From positions 15,581,001-15,645,000 of the forward strand of contig NC_092568.1 of NCBI RefSeq assembly GCF_037975245.1: 64,000 bases of DNA. Direction: 5' to 3'. This DNA is from Apostichopus japonicus. Lineage: Eukaryota > Echinodermata > Holothuroidea > Aspidochirotida > Stichopodidae. Positions 38,701 through 53,700 of this stretch are shown here, piece by piece. Under the pieces are notes generated by a model, which saw only the letters and a list, made by a program, of their open reading frames with translations, searched no databases and was not told the origin of the DNA. The position numbers and the translations under genes were made by a program. Every line of letters starts with the position of its first letter. Position 1 is the stretch's first letter.

Positions 38701-41700
38701 AGACCTGACTTCAGACAATATCTGCTGATTCAGAGTTCTGTTATGTTACTGAGAGAGCCAGGGCTATAAAAGACATGAAAACACCAATGCTTACCTTGAA
38801 GAAGAGCAGCACAAAGTTGATGAGGAAGGCCAGTAACAGTGCCATGTACTTCAAGTTGTAAAAGTTCCTGGCGAACATACTCTGTAAACAGAAATAAGAA
38901 ATGTATTGATGTTGCAAAAGAAAGTAAAATAGTTATTTACCACTACTTTCATCTTGTTGAAACAACAGTAACAACAGTGTGCTTCTTGTTATATACGGGT
39001 ATCATTTGTTTGCTTTCTGCTGCATGATAATCACATAGTTAAGTTGTAGTTAGTTACAAAGAGATAAACCAGTTGTATTTGACACAGATCAAAACAGGTC
39101 AATGAAGCACACGACAGTATTACTCATGACTGATATACTCTACATTTGACTTGATACAAATCATCTTACCAAGAATGTTTGTTTGGTGTCAAGATTTTGT
39201 GGTTCATAAGAGCTTTCCTCTGATAATTCTTCTCTACTGTTACTGCCCATGTCTTGTGACAAAAAGAAACTATGAGAGAAGGATTAAAGAAAAAGAAATC
39301 AGATAATGATGTAACACTAAAACTCAAGGCAACTGGGAATATCAATCTCCATCAGATACACATGTCAAACCATAGCTATGTAGTATCAAGTAATAACATG
39401 TCTTGAAATGTCATTAAAGGTCAGGATATATGACTTTATAACTGTGTCTACCTATCCATTATTTACAAGTGTATGCATTACCTGGGGAAAACAGTGCTTG
39501 CTCTTCTCCCCAGCTGGGCTCCAAACGTTCCGGCCGAACCATCCTGAAAGGAAACCAAATAAAAGCATCATGAAAGTATAGTAGCTCTCTCATTACCATG
39601 GGATACAATAAGACTGTAATTATACACACACAAGAACCCTGGAGTATCTAGGAATTTAGGAGAACTCACTTGTCTCTCTGATTCAGTCTAGAAAACTGCA
39701 ATAACATCTTGACTTTTTTGTCAGTTCCAAAACACATGTAATATGACTCAAAGGACATGTTACTTTCAAGATGGCAAAACTTAAAATCAGCTGAAGCAAA
39801 GCATTAAGAGTTAAGACAGATTTCTGTAATGGTATTTTGAGATGCTTTCTGTTTACGTGTTTAATGTTAATTCTTTGTTTGCATTCTGTATTTGAAGTTT
39901 CAGTTGTTCCAGATTGCTAATATTTGTATATTTCATTCCCAGATCATGATATTATTCTGTTAATACTTGGTATTCCTGGCACTCCTGATACTTGTCTAAC
40001 CATATTTGAGGGATTGAGTGTTTCAAGTAGGCGCGTGCATGCCCTCCTTGCATAAGATAATTTATGATTTGAATAGAATTCTCTTGAGCAGCATAGAGTG
40101 AAGTCATGTTTCTATGTCTCTAATCATTTTGCACCATCAGGCCTATTTATCTGTTCTTTTCATACCATGAATATTTTCATCTAATTAATGCTTGCTGTTC
40201 TTTGGAGTTCCTGACAACCACTGCCATTGTCATTTTATCCACTTATTTCATTCCAATCACTCAAGGTCATTATCTGTTAAGTGAAAATGCTACCTGACCA
40301 AACCCCCATATCATGTTCTTTCATTATTATCTTGTAGAACAAAGTCAAGAACTCTTATTTTCCCTGTTTTGAGATCAGGCTTTCCCTTACCAGGATGGAT
40401 GAAGCATCACCCAGTGTTGATTCTGATTCTTCAGACCCTTCGTGGGTGACTGAGATACTTTCAGACTGTTCATCATCAAAACTTGATCCAGGTGTGAGCC
40501 GATGCTTCTTACGGACTCTCATTTTGTAAGGATTTGTACCTGCACCTTGCTTCAACAAGTCTATTCCAAAGGCTGACACATCATTGGTCCTAGATACAAC
40601 AAAATACGGGTGTTTTTGCATTTCCACACATTTGCAAAGTTCATATGAAAGATATAAAAAATGAAATCATTTTGCTAAGAACCACAAAGTCAATCTAGGA
40701 AAGATAATGCAACTTTTCCAAGAAGCGATTCATCTCACCAAGTACATCCATGTTAATGATAACGGAAAAGACATGTACAATATATGATAATTGTTAAGCA
40801 CTTATGTTCCCTAATCTGTTCGTTGATTGATGATCTTAGCAAGTATATTAATAGTCCTGTTAGACTACAGCTAATGTATGTTATGATATACACCTCTATA
40901 ATACAGCAAATATCGAAAGGCACATTGGAAATAAATGATGCAAACATGAAAAAATATACAACTGCTTTCCAGACGATAACAATAAATGAACAAGCAATTC
41001 ACACATATATCTAATACCAGCACATTGTCAGAGTGTGAAATATATTATATAAATTACAAGGCAAACATTCAGACACTGCATGCTTCATATTATCTCATTC
41101 TGCACATTCTGCTGATGGGGTTATTCAACTAATGGACATCAAAATTTAGTAACTTGAAAGTTTAATTGTGACAAACATTGACTAAGAAAGGAAAATGGAA
41201 ACACAAGAATGATAAAACACAGTAGCTGATTGCTTTGCAGAGAACTTCTCTCACAATCAGATATGCTTGAACAAAAACTAATTGTCATAGCATTGATATT
41301 ACAACAGGTAGACAAACACATTGTCGTGTCTATTTTGCATATAGGATTCATGGATGAGGTTTAAATATTCATCTTTCACGTGTTGAGGCTGGCTACCAGC
41401 CAACTGGACTTTTTGAACAAGAAGAACCACTTGATATAGTTTGTACAGACCATTACACCAGTAAATCAGGAGGAAAATCAAATGTCAAATTGAAAAGCAA
41501 CCTGCAGCTGTTTAAACTTTAAGAGACTTGAATGTTATTATTATAATTAGTATCACCCTTATAAAGAGACAATGTGCACAAAACAAGTGAAATTGAAAGT
41601 AATGAACATCTGCATTCTCATGCTGACATATACAAACATGACAAAGGTCAATTTGGCAAGGAGCAGAGATTGAAACCAAAGTGCATTCATCTTGAAAACA

Positions 41701-44700
41701 ATCATTTTGAAGATTCTACAAGAAGAGCAGATACTGCTGATACTTATATTTAAATGCAGAGACATGACTTCATCTGATAGTTCACAAGCCGTTAGTGATA
41801 TTACTGTTAATATCAGTTACTTTCTCTCATTGGGAATTGACTAGGGCTGTTAATGCTCTACAATGAAATAGTCACCTCTTGCCCATCTGCAAATTCATTT
41901 CATTCAGTTTGGACAGATCCGAGCCATGTCTACGAGATACTGTGGGGACTTTTAGGGAATATTTCAAACTCCCTGTGATTTCCTTTGCATCTTCAAGCAC
42001 ACCTGTGCCAATGACCAGCCCGATGATTTTACTGAGAAGTAATGTGACAACAATGTGAATGAACATGATACATGGAACAGCTAACATCAAGAGAAGACAG
42101 TATGGCCCCTGATTGATCACACCTTGGACGTAATGAGGATAGAATTACTTTCAAAAATGAAAGTAACGTTGAACACCGAGGAAGAAAACCAGTGTCCTCT
42201 CTACGTGGACCTGTTTTGTTGCCAGATAGGGGACACAACTGTCTTACTCTTAATTGAGATATTATTAACATGATGAGTAGTTATGTGAAAGGTGACATGA
42301 TATCTTTGTGTTACCATCGCACCTGCGACTCCTGAAACGGTGTGGGAATCTATAGCATCGGACACTCGCCTCCTTACTCTTCTGCAGCTGATTCTCTTGA
42401 CTTTGAACATTAAATAATTGGTCAATAATACAATTACCGAGTAATAACCTATCAACAAGCAGACAAATAAGCATAATTCTTACCCTCCTATGATGTCACA
42501 CTGATTGTAGCTCAAAAAATATAATAAGGAGGGATTGCAAACATTTTACTTCCTGAAGAATATGCACCTTATAGCTGAAGACATCTTCCAATCAGTGATT
42601 CCTTGAAAGGCAACTTCTATTTGCAGTTATCAATGTATACATCAGGCTTAATATTTTCATGATATTATACATAGTTACGTGCTACTAAATAAAACTCCAT
42701 GGAGGAACTGTCAAGTTACGTATACTTGAGTAACCTGATAAACAGTTTACATGGTTTATAAGCCTTTAACATTTATATGCATCATTTCCCTTTGGCAAAG
42801 TAATTAAAGCTTCATTTATGCATTCCATTACAAACACGAACTAACTGATCCCTAACTCAAAACTTTATTTGGTACTAATGTATAGTTAATAATCACACAA
42901 TCACACAGCCTACTTTTTTGCCAAAATCTTGGCCCATTCACAGAGAACAAGCGAATTAAACTTCAGGCAATAACAGTGAATAGAACACATAGAACATGTA
43001 GCGTACTGCATAGTATGAATGAAAAGGTCAGTCCACCTGCCCACTCATATGTACCATTAATGATTGGATAAACAAAGGCAATGTTATTGTCTGAAGTTTT
43101 CATTCCCTCAAACTCTGCTAATGGGACAAAATTCTGGCACAATAGTACATTGTCATGATCGAGTGATTATTTTCTACGCGATATATCAAAGAAGAAATTC
43201 TTTACACCGTTGAGATTGAATGCATAATAAGGGTTTAGCATAGAGATGAAAAGTAAACACCAAGTAATATATGTATTTAATGACACCACTGGCTCAGTGC
43301 TAACAGTCAGTATTAACGAGATGGGTCTATGAAGATGGTATAGCTCACCAAGATATGTTAAAGACAAAAAGAACCAGCTTCCAGTTGACAATGAAGAAGA
43401 ACTTGATAATGGCAAATATAATACTGAGCAAGGACATCTTCCGTAATTTCTTGAATCCTGTTTGTACACTCTCAATTCCCTCTCCTATGTTCCTCTTGAT
43501 GTTAGAGGGGCGTAGGGCTCGAACCAATCTGGCTAACCAAGAGCTATGAGGACAAAAACGATATTAATGGAATGAATGCAAAAGGGATGTATAGTAAATA
43601 TATACCTAGGCTGTAAACTGAGTATGTAGGAGCAGGCAAGACACACAGAAGAAAGAAACAATAATGGATAGCTTTGAATGTTCGGTAAAAAACTTCAATT
43701 TTTGCATTTCAAGAAAAACCTGTTAATAAACTTACTCTCTTCCTCCAACCAGACAGGCTATGGTATCTATAACTCCTTCACTGGTATCGCTAATAACAGC
43801 TGCATGCTGCATCTGTAGCAAGATAACAAAATTACTATTCACAATATATCAACGAACTTCATACACCGTCTGTCTGTCATGCACTCATCACAAACTGTCT
43901 TATCTCTTATGCTTGCTCATGCATGTGGGTGAACAAATATCGGTCACAAGGTCTTAACAAATTCTTGTTCACATGATTAATCCATTGTGGAACTGTAAAA
44001 TGCATGTAGCCATAAACCTGCAACATATTACTTTGCCAACACACATTGTTAATACATTAGTCCATGTAGATATACTTACACATATTACATTTATCAATGG
44101 TGAAACTAAAAAGTCCTCAACTTTCACTGACAGCTTGAATGAATTCAATTACCTCAAAGATTGTGTCTTCACAAAAGTTGACAAAATCCTCCAGCTTTTC
44201 TTTCTCACCTCCCTCATTCACTAATTCATGAAGAAATTGCCCCTTGGACTCCTTAAAAGTGTAAATAGATAAAAACAAAGAAAGGGTAAAGACACATACA
44301 TAAAATGAGAAACAAACTTTTTATTAATTAGATCCTTACAGAATTATCAATCAGTTGATGTTTGATATGCAAAGTCTTCTCTCTTCACATTCGGATACTA
44401 TTCACAAATTAAAAAGGAAATTATTCAAAACAATTTAAAATATAAATACAATGATATGAAGTGGATTAGGTATTACTCTTCATTATGAAATTACTTTCAG
44501 TTGTTGCATGAAAATCAGATTAAAAGTTTACCTTAATTTGAGGCTTTTCCCACTGATCTTTAAGAGATTCTTTGATCTCAAAGTAGACTTTCTCAATCTT
44601 TTGGCTTCTTCCTGTTACGAAAAAAAAGACAAAGAGAATGCCATCAGTTGACTGCAAGGTATCAACAGTTAACACCTTTAAACTGTACACTAACCCAACA

Positions 44701-47700
44701 AAAACAACTGAAGCAGTGACTGTATAAGGGTATTTATCATAGCTGAAACCAATGAGTTTCATGGAAAGTAAGAGATAACAGTATTTACCTGGTCTTAAAA
44801 TAGTGTGCATTCAGCTCAACGTGAGAAGCTAACTAATAGAATACAAACACACACTTACCCATAATTTCAATCCTTCCTAAGAATGGTTCAAAGTATTCGA
44901 GAAGACTTTCAGCACGATTCAAAAACCTCTCCAATCTGCAAAAACAATATCACATTTAGCTAAGTAGCCTAGTCACCTTTATATTTCTTTGAATGATGTA
45001 AAGGTTTGTGTACTGTTGTTGCCTGTGAATGGGTGACGCAAAGTAATTGTTGCACTATAAAAAAGATTTCCTGTACATGCATCCTCAAGTATGAACATTT
45101 GTTTTTCTATTCGAAATGAAAACCAGGCTGTTTCCAAAGCTTGAAAAGAAAGTACAGCTATTTACTTTGTGTACAGCCATTTACTTTGTGAGCTCACATT
45201 CAAGGTTCTTAACAACAACTGTTTGTTCAGGCTGAAATCTGTTCAAATTGATACGTTTTCAGATGGCTTAGGACTTCCTGTCAGTTGACAAATAAATATT
45301 TCCAACTTTCTACAAGAATTAAAACAAAAACTGGCTCACATTGAGTTCAATACGATGCACTCTGCAACTACAAATTAAGCCACATCATGGTGACTGGGAT
45401 AATCACTGATGCATAACATTGCTTTCAAGAAATGCCAGAGAATGCAATCAGCAAACAGCTTGAAAGTTCAATGTTTTCCCAGAAGTACAGGAAATTCTTT
45501 ACCTTTCCTCATTTGGCATATGGTCTAAAAGATTGGTTAACAAAACTGTTAGGTTGAAACCTGATGAAAACAAAAGTATGATTGATATGTTATAGTGCCA
45601 GCTACCACATAGTAAGACAATTTACTAGACAATGCAAACAGCAAGTCAAAATGAAAGAGTGCACTTTAATGTTGAGCACACAGTGAGTTGATTATTTTGA
45701 GGCTGAAGATAATGAAATTGTCAGCCACATTTATCAACAATTTTAATATAAAATTGTAAATACATGGAATTTGGATTAATTGTTACTACGTGAAAAGATC
45801 ATTAAAATATAAAATTTATATATATTCCTACCAATATCTTCAGCTGGACCATGAAAGCGATCACTGAATTCAGTAAAGTCAATGATGCCATCGTTGTTTC
45901 TGTCAGCACATTTCAACAGGTAATCAATTTCGTCCCTGTAAAAAGATGCAGAGAGTTTAGTTATTGATGAAGATATTTACTTATGGCTGTTAAATCTATT
46001 GCAGCAACTATTGACTCAATTTTGAAAATGCAGATTTATGTGTCCGTGCAAAGGGGGCTACATTTAAAGGACTATAGTTGTAACATCACTCTTATTTCTA
46101 TCACTCTCACAGTTATTGGACTATTACATAAGAGAATTTTGAATTCTGCTTTGGGTTAGTTTAACACATACCACAGCCATAGAGCAAACTAAATTAGCTG
46201 ATATTATGTACCATTTTGCTACAGAAGCTGATTTAACTAAATTTCAAAAAGGTTTTAGGAAAATCAACTGTAAATCTTATTTCTTAACAATACATGAACA
46301 TGTTGTTAATTGCTATCTTTGTATTAACAATATTATTTAAAGGCAACTGAATTGGAAAGTACCAACCCTACGGCAAAATATCTTGGCATCTTTTATACAC
46401 TGTATTGCTAAGATATTGCCAGTAGAGTACACCCAATATTGAATGTGATGCACAGATAACAACAACAGCAGGGTTTGGACAAGGAGAAGCTGGCAAAAAA
46501 TACATTATGTAGATGAACTTACTGAGTGTACATCTTCTGAGCTGTCATGGCTGCCTGGAATTCTTTCTGGGAAATCACACCATCTTGATTCTGATCATAT
46601 TCCTGATGGAGTGACGAGGAACAGGACACAAAGTAAATGTAAACCAAGAAATTGAGGAAGAATTTGTTCACCACGATGGACACAGACACCACAGAGAGAT
46701 ATGGCAAAATCCACCTTACACAGTGTAGCACAACTACTAACAATAAGTGATACGTACTAGCTTCTACCAACTTCAATGTTATATTGAATTGTTACAAGAA
46801 TAAGACACCAATTGACTTCATTCCTGGTTTGGACTCTTCTCCATTTAATAAAGAAATCATATTGTAGATTGACTATAAACAATACTGGCCATGATTTAAG
46901 CATTTAACTGCCTCTCTCAAGTTTCTACAAATCATTCTGCTTTTTTTCTCTTATAAGGTTAATATACAAGACAGAATTTAAAAACAATTTAAACAGTGCA
47001 AAATAAGGAATAAGTGTTAAAAAACATCAAAACGTAACTAGGATTATGAACAATACCTTGAAAGCTTCAGAAGAGGCTAGATCCTTCAACTTGAGGAACA
47101 TGTCAAAAAACTTCAAAATCATCTGCAAAATAAACAAAATATAGGCAGTGATGCAGGAAGCAATATCAGACTCTTTTTATTGTTACATAACAAACAGAGT
47201 TTTGATTTATCACATAACAAGTAAGAAAAGACAGAACTTGTTAAAGAGAGTATTATGGCCATGTCTGTTGTAATAATATAATCAGCACTTATTTTTACAC
47301 TACAAATGTGAGAGAAGCCCGCAAAGGCTTATGGATTAAAACTTACATGTCGAGTGGCTTCCAATTCAACATTTAACTCAAATTTGGAATCTTTCAAGTT
47401 AAAAAGTCATTTCAGATGGAAAAACCGTAGAATGCTTTTGGATGAAAAACCCACCTTGCTGTGACCCGGCCCCGCATCGAACCCGGAACCTCCTGATTGC
47501 TTAGCCTCATTGCTTCAAATGCCACCGCCTTTATCCACTCGGCCAAAGCACGGGTTGTCATTAATATGGCAATAACAATGTGACTATACGGCTACCATGA
47601 ACTTTGCAGCTGATAAAAGGACCTAATGTAAAAACATTTGTCCTATTTAAACTATTTAAACTATCATCGGTTATCACAAATCCTGAAATAAAGTCAATGT

Positions 47701-50700
47701 CATGCATGACAGATAGCACATTCATGCAAAGCTCTGTAAAATGAGAGCAAATTAATTTTAATGATGATTTCCCTGTTCTATCAATGAATTACTACCGATA
47801 ACCTTCTCACCTCCACATTTGGAGCAGACTCCACTAACATATCCACCATCTGTTTACCAATAGTACCATTCATAACATTTCCTGTTGGAAAATTGAGAGA
47901 GACAGACAACCCTCAAAACATTTCTGATTATTGGTACATTATAGAGTACTGTTGATTGATTGATTGATAGAGTACTTAATCTGGTATTTACAATTAATGA
48001 GTGCCTCGCATATGCTACACTGTTGCCAATAAAATGTCAGTTTACCTAGATATATATATGTTCTGTAAATCTACTCTATATATTAGTTCTTTTGAGTAAT
48101 AGACCCATACTAAATTTTACTAAAATACAAACTATACACTGAGTGCTATGAATTTATACCTTAACATAAATTTATAGTCACCTCATTGTATATTGTTTAC
48201 ACTGTTCTATTTATATTCATTCACATTAGAGCCAGAATATTCAAACTTACATACAGAAGGAACCTAATACAGTATGAACTGTTCAATGTTACAAGTGGAT
48301 ACTATTTAATGAATATGTCTTTTATTGATAACATGAACATTGTACTTGTGTTTTTAAATTTATATTCCTGAAATTTAATGTATGTATTATTTAATAACAC
48401 ATCACCCACCCTAAGCCATCATGAAAGGGAAGGAAGCAGTAAAGACTTATAAGATGAACGTACCTTCCAACATACTGAGCAGCATAACTACCATCTCATT
48501 CTGTAGATTAAGCAACTCTCTTAGAAGTTCTAGCTGACTTGGATCTTGAGAGAGCTTCTTTTGAAGATGAGCAAAGACATGAAGGAATCCACCCATAGCA
48601 TCCCATAACCTGCTATGAGCCAGTGCAAGCTGGTTTCCTGCGCAAGGACCCTGAAAGGATGATCAAAATATATAGGAAAACTGGTTCCAAAATGTATACC
48701 TGGCTCCATTCCTTTGCTGTAATAGAACTACTTCTACATTTGTACTAAGTAGGTCTATTGTAGGTCTCAGTGCAATTTACTTTGAGGTTGTCATACAAAC
48801 ACCAAGATCACTTTACATAACTTCTCAATGACACCTAACGTGCTGCAATCATGTCATACATAGTTTCTTCATAGAAAAAAAAAAGAAGAGTTTCAAGAGA
48901 ACTGATCTTAATGAGAACAAACCTGAATATACTCTGTGAGTGTTCTGAAAACCTGCTTGGCAATTTTAAAAGCTCTGGAAAAATTCTCCCTTCCCTGTAG
49001 CAGCGAAGGAAAACAAAAATAGAAATACCATGACAATAAATTTACAATTACCTTTATTTAATGAGAGACTGATTTAAATAATATATTTTCTTTATAATGA
49101 TTCAGATTCTTTCAGTCAATGTAACTTGCATATCATATTGTGAATTTAACACACAGAAAAATAGACTCGATTTCCCTATATCCAGTAGACAGCATTTAGT
49201 ATCGATATTAAAATTTGTAATAATTTAAGCTGAAGTGAAATACATTGATACTTACAGGAGGATCAACAACTTCTCTTCCTGAATAATGCCAGTAGAAATC
49301 ACTAATAGACTCCTACAGAATGTAAGATAGTAAGAGAGTCATTCATACCGAATATAAACAGTCCACCTACACAATGTAACACACATGATGATAATCAGCA
49401 AAAACAACAGGAATGAGTGTTTGAGAAATGTTTATTGGACTGATCAACTATTAACAGGGAGAAATAAAAAAAAAATAAAAAAATATGTGATGCCTGTTAT
49501 TCTTTGGATTACACTGGGTCTATTTGTAAGAATAATGAATTATTATATCAAATATGATGGATTATTACTATATTACAAGGAGGATATACAGGATAAAATA
49601 TATTTCAATTTAATATATATGGAAAGCACTGTTCTTCATTGTATTACTTCCCACAAACCAAGCATATTGTCCATATGGCTAGCATGAAACATACACTAGC
49701 AGCAAGACTTTGTAAGAAGAACACAGTTTGGAAAATTAGCAAAAGAGTTTCTCATTGTCAATGTTTGATCCTGGTGGAAAACTTGATCCATTTAAATTCT
49801 TTGATCTTTGTGAGAAAATTGTTTTGCTACCTCTGCTTAATCTAAACATTTGCCAAGGATGTCAAAAATTTAAGCATAAAGGAGTGCAGACATGGGGTCT
49901 GTCTTTAATTTTATTTTACTTTTATTCCCTCCATATGCATCTACATCCCCCCCCCCCCCCCCATGAACTTCATTCAAAACCACTTTTTCAATGGATTGGT
50001 AGTCCAACATTTAACCACATCTCTTTCCTTTCCCAAAAAGATTAAAATCAAGCCTAGGTTCAACATATGAACACAAACAAAATAACATCAAACCTAGGTT
50101 CAACATATGAACACAACAATTTAACTTAAGGCTGCCTTTTCCCCTAATTATGATGAATTTAATCCATTATTACCTGAAGTCTCAACAAATAATCCACAGT
50201 GCAATTGACTAAATTCACTGTCGTGTGGTTGCCTGTTTGAGTTCTGAGGTAGTCCTGAAAATCTGAAATGAGACAAATAGTCCATGAATTATATATCATT
50301 CCATACAGTCAAATCATTAAGATAGTAACACACACAAATGTTTACACAATGAAATCACATATTAAACTGAAGAACTAATTTGAATGTTTGACATTGAGAA
50401 TAGAATTGTTGAAACTGTTGCTAAGGTATCAGCAACAGTATCAATCATATAACTATGACCCAGGAGACCAGACTTGTTGAAACTGTTGCTAAGGTATCAG
50501 CAACAGTATCAATCATATAACTATGACCCAGGAAGACACTGACTGTTAAATCTGAAGGTTTTACCTAAGTTATGCCCTTCACAGAGAAGTTGGAGGAATC
50601 TGAAGAGTGTACAGGTGAGGTCGGCATCATGAAGTGATCTCTCTCCTAGAAACAAAGAAAACAACCAGCAAAGAAATGTCAAATTCAAATATCTAAATGA

Positions 50701-53700
50701 GAAATAGAAGGAAGATGTTAAGAGAGGTTATTACATGGGATTTATGGATCAATTTACTTCAAGCTTTCTTGAAGACTGTATCTATAAATAGGAATGATGT
50801 CATAGTAATACAGATGGACATATCAAGACATCAATTACATCCATACTCTCATGCTTTACATATCAGAAGTACGGAGTGAACCTCTGCAAGAAATAACATT
50901 AAGTTCTATCTAATCATTCCAGAATATGTAATGACGCTTCAAAATAAACATAAACAGTCAATGACAACCATCAGCAGAGTAAAGTGCAGGCAGTTTCAGA
51001 CAACAACCAACTTCTATTTGATATTACAGGAAGAACTGGATGGAATTATGAATGCAATGTTAGTTCTGTCATGGAAAGAATGAGTAAAGTGAATGCTAAA
51101 CAGAAACAGCCAGAATGAACTTACATTGAGAATTTGATTTCAAACTTAAACAGCTTTGAGATCCAAAGAGAAATTTCGATCAACCTACTTTATCAATTTA
51201 ATAACAAGTAACAACCAGTTAATGCAAAGAGCCATTTATAAGACCCACCACCATGATGCTGCATTTAGCTATTAAGCTTTTAGGAATCTTGCAGTTTGTG
51301 TTCCTTCAGTCTCTCTAGTAAAAAATGCCTTCAAGTGATTGACAAATGACTGATCAAAGCAGTGACTGAGCTCATGGAGGATTACTTACTTTAAGCCATT
51401 GATCTGAGCTAAGGTGGTAATGAAAACTGTTAACACTCTACTTAACAACTACAAACTAATTCATTTCTCACAGTGTTCCAATTACCTTGTCTATATTATT
51501 TGTTTTATCTGGGAGGTTTTGTCAGTCTCTCCCTTGAAGATCATCCTATTATTGAAATGTTGAGGCCTAACTGTTTTACAATTTCTGATTAGAATACCAG
51601 CTCAAGCAGCCAGTTAGTATGGGCAGCAGGTTGTTTCCTTATTTTTTTTTTCTGTTTGAAGCTTGCAACAGTTAGCTAATAGCAATCATAAATAATTATG
51701 ACTTTATGAAAGAATATTAAAACATACTGTTACTTTACATTAATGCAATCAAGTTGAAAATATTTCAGAAACTGGTGATGTTAGTAACCACTACCTTCTA
51801 TTTCTAATAAATTGTGTTAAGGGCAGACAACTCAGTTAGGTCCATCTAAAATCACCACTGTTTATAAGTGCATGCTTTGCCAACATTATACCATCTATGC
51901 TTTTCATATTAATAATGTCTATTCCAACATTTAACAAAAACTAGAAATGCATATGCTGCAACAGCTCTGTACAATTATGTTACTGCTGATACAACAGGTA
52001 ACAACCAATTATTGTTGTCATTGCTGCATCCTGCCACAGTATAGTACAGAACTACTGTAATGGTACAAAAGCCCATTGGCACACTGTTGAGTAACAGAGT
52101 TAGGAGAATCCAGGAGTGCTTTATCACATATCCAACATCTCAATATATATTGTACTGTTACATTGACTTACAGCATATCAGAGCCAACAATGTGCTATTT
52201 CCTAACATTTCACAAGGAAGTACCATTATTATTATTATAACCACATTATTATTATTATAAGTACCAACATGACATTATTCAGATGTACATTAAATGTCTA
52301 GTACACAAAGCTGACAGGTGCACACAAATACAGGACAAACCATTCCCAGAAATAACAATAAACACAGAACAGTGTGAGACAATAAGCTCCATCCAAGAAG
52401 AAAGTTACCATTTTGAAATCCATATCAACAATATTCTCCTAGTCAAAAGTCATTTCTCAAAAATGCTTTCTTTAGCCATCCATTCTTTAGTCTGACAAAT
52501 CCCAAGACATATTCATGATGATGAGTATATTAATATTAAGGACAAGGGACATGATAAAAGCTACATTTGTTGTTCCCCTGATAGAATTTTGAAATTAAAT
52601 TTCCTGTTAGTAGATCAATTTTAAGCTACCATATCAAGTTACTGGCAAATGAACAGTGCAATGTACTGTTGTTATGATATCCCGATTCTATTAATATTAC
52701 CGTGTTTTAATTACCCTGGATGAACACAGGTTTTATATACCAAAGCGATCATAACCAGTTTGGAAAATATGAACAGGAGAAAGTCTGGGTTAGATTTGTT
52801 TTTTCTGATCAGAATTGCTGGACTTATAAAGTAAGCCAATAGAAATGAAGAAAAGAATGTGTTTGTGCAAGCTGTGCCATGCATTGATGTGCTGCTGCTG
52901 TTGTTGATGTTGTGATGGAAAGTAATGTGTGTATTTACATACAACATGCTTCCTACTAGCTTTTAGAGGGAAAATGATTGACTATTTCATTGGATAATCC
53001 TATTTCAGTCTGAGAAGAAAGAGATTCTTGCGGTATATGCAGTTTATGCACATGCTTTTGCCATTTATTTATCAAAATAATTGGAAAATTTCCTTGACAT
53101 TGTTTTGTATGCATCTAAGTAGTGAGGAAGCACTTGATGAGTTGAACTATATGAAGAGGAAGACTTAAGAAAAGCACTAAAATGATATTAAGAGTACTGT
53201 GCTGGTAGAAGAGTTAAATAAGCTATCACATTGTTTGCTGTCTAGAATGCCTATAGACAAAATTAGGCGAGACAAAATAATGTTTGCAGCTTTTACCTGC
53301 ATAGAACTCCACTGAGTCTTTCAAGAAAAGAGAAGAATACAAACACAAACATCAACATAAAAAAAGTTAGCACAAGAGACAAGAAAACCAATTTCTGGAG
53401 GAAAAAAAAACAGGTGGATTAATTAAAATGATTTCAAATTAATCTGCAAGGGGTCAAATTCTGTTACACCTTTGCTATTATGCTTTCATTACTTAACAAA
53501 TGTTGAAATCAATACAAGATGAATTATTACTATAAGCTTTCAGGCAGTATTGGTCTTTCACTGAACACTTTTTATTATCAAAGGATCCTATTGACACACT
53601 TCAAACAAAATCACTATAATACCTTCTTAGAAACGAACTGGACAACAACAAAAAACGGACAAATTAATTATCTGTGTATACAAATGATGTGATTTTAGAC

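Noticed and set aside
47460-47555. Functional tRNA gene
   Set aside because: The boxes are present but the T-stem and acceptor stem do not pair well; a SINE remnant is more likely.
49385-50045. Three overlapping plus-strand ORFs of 68-100 codons
   Set aside because: No family similarity, located in an RyR intron on the opposite strand; AT-rich chance ORFs.
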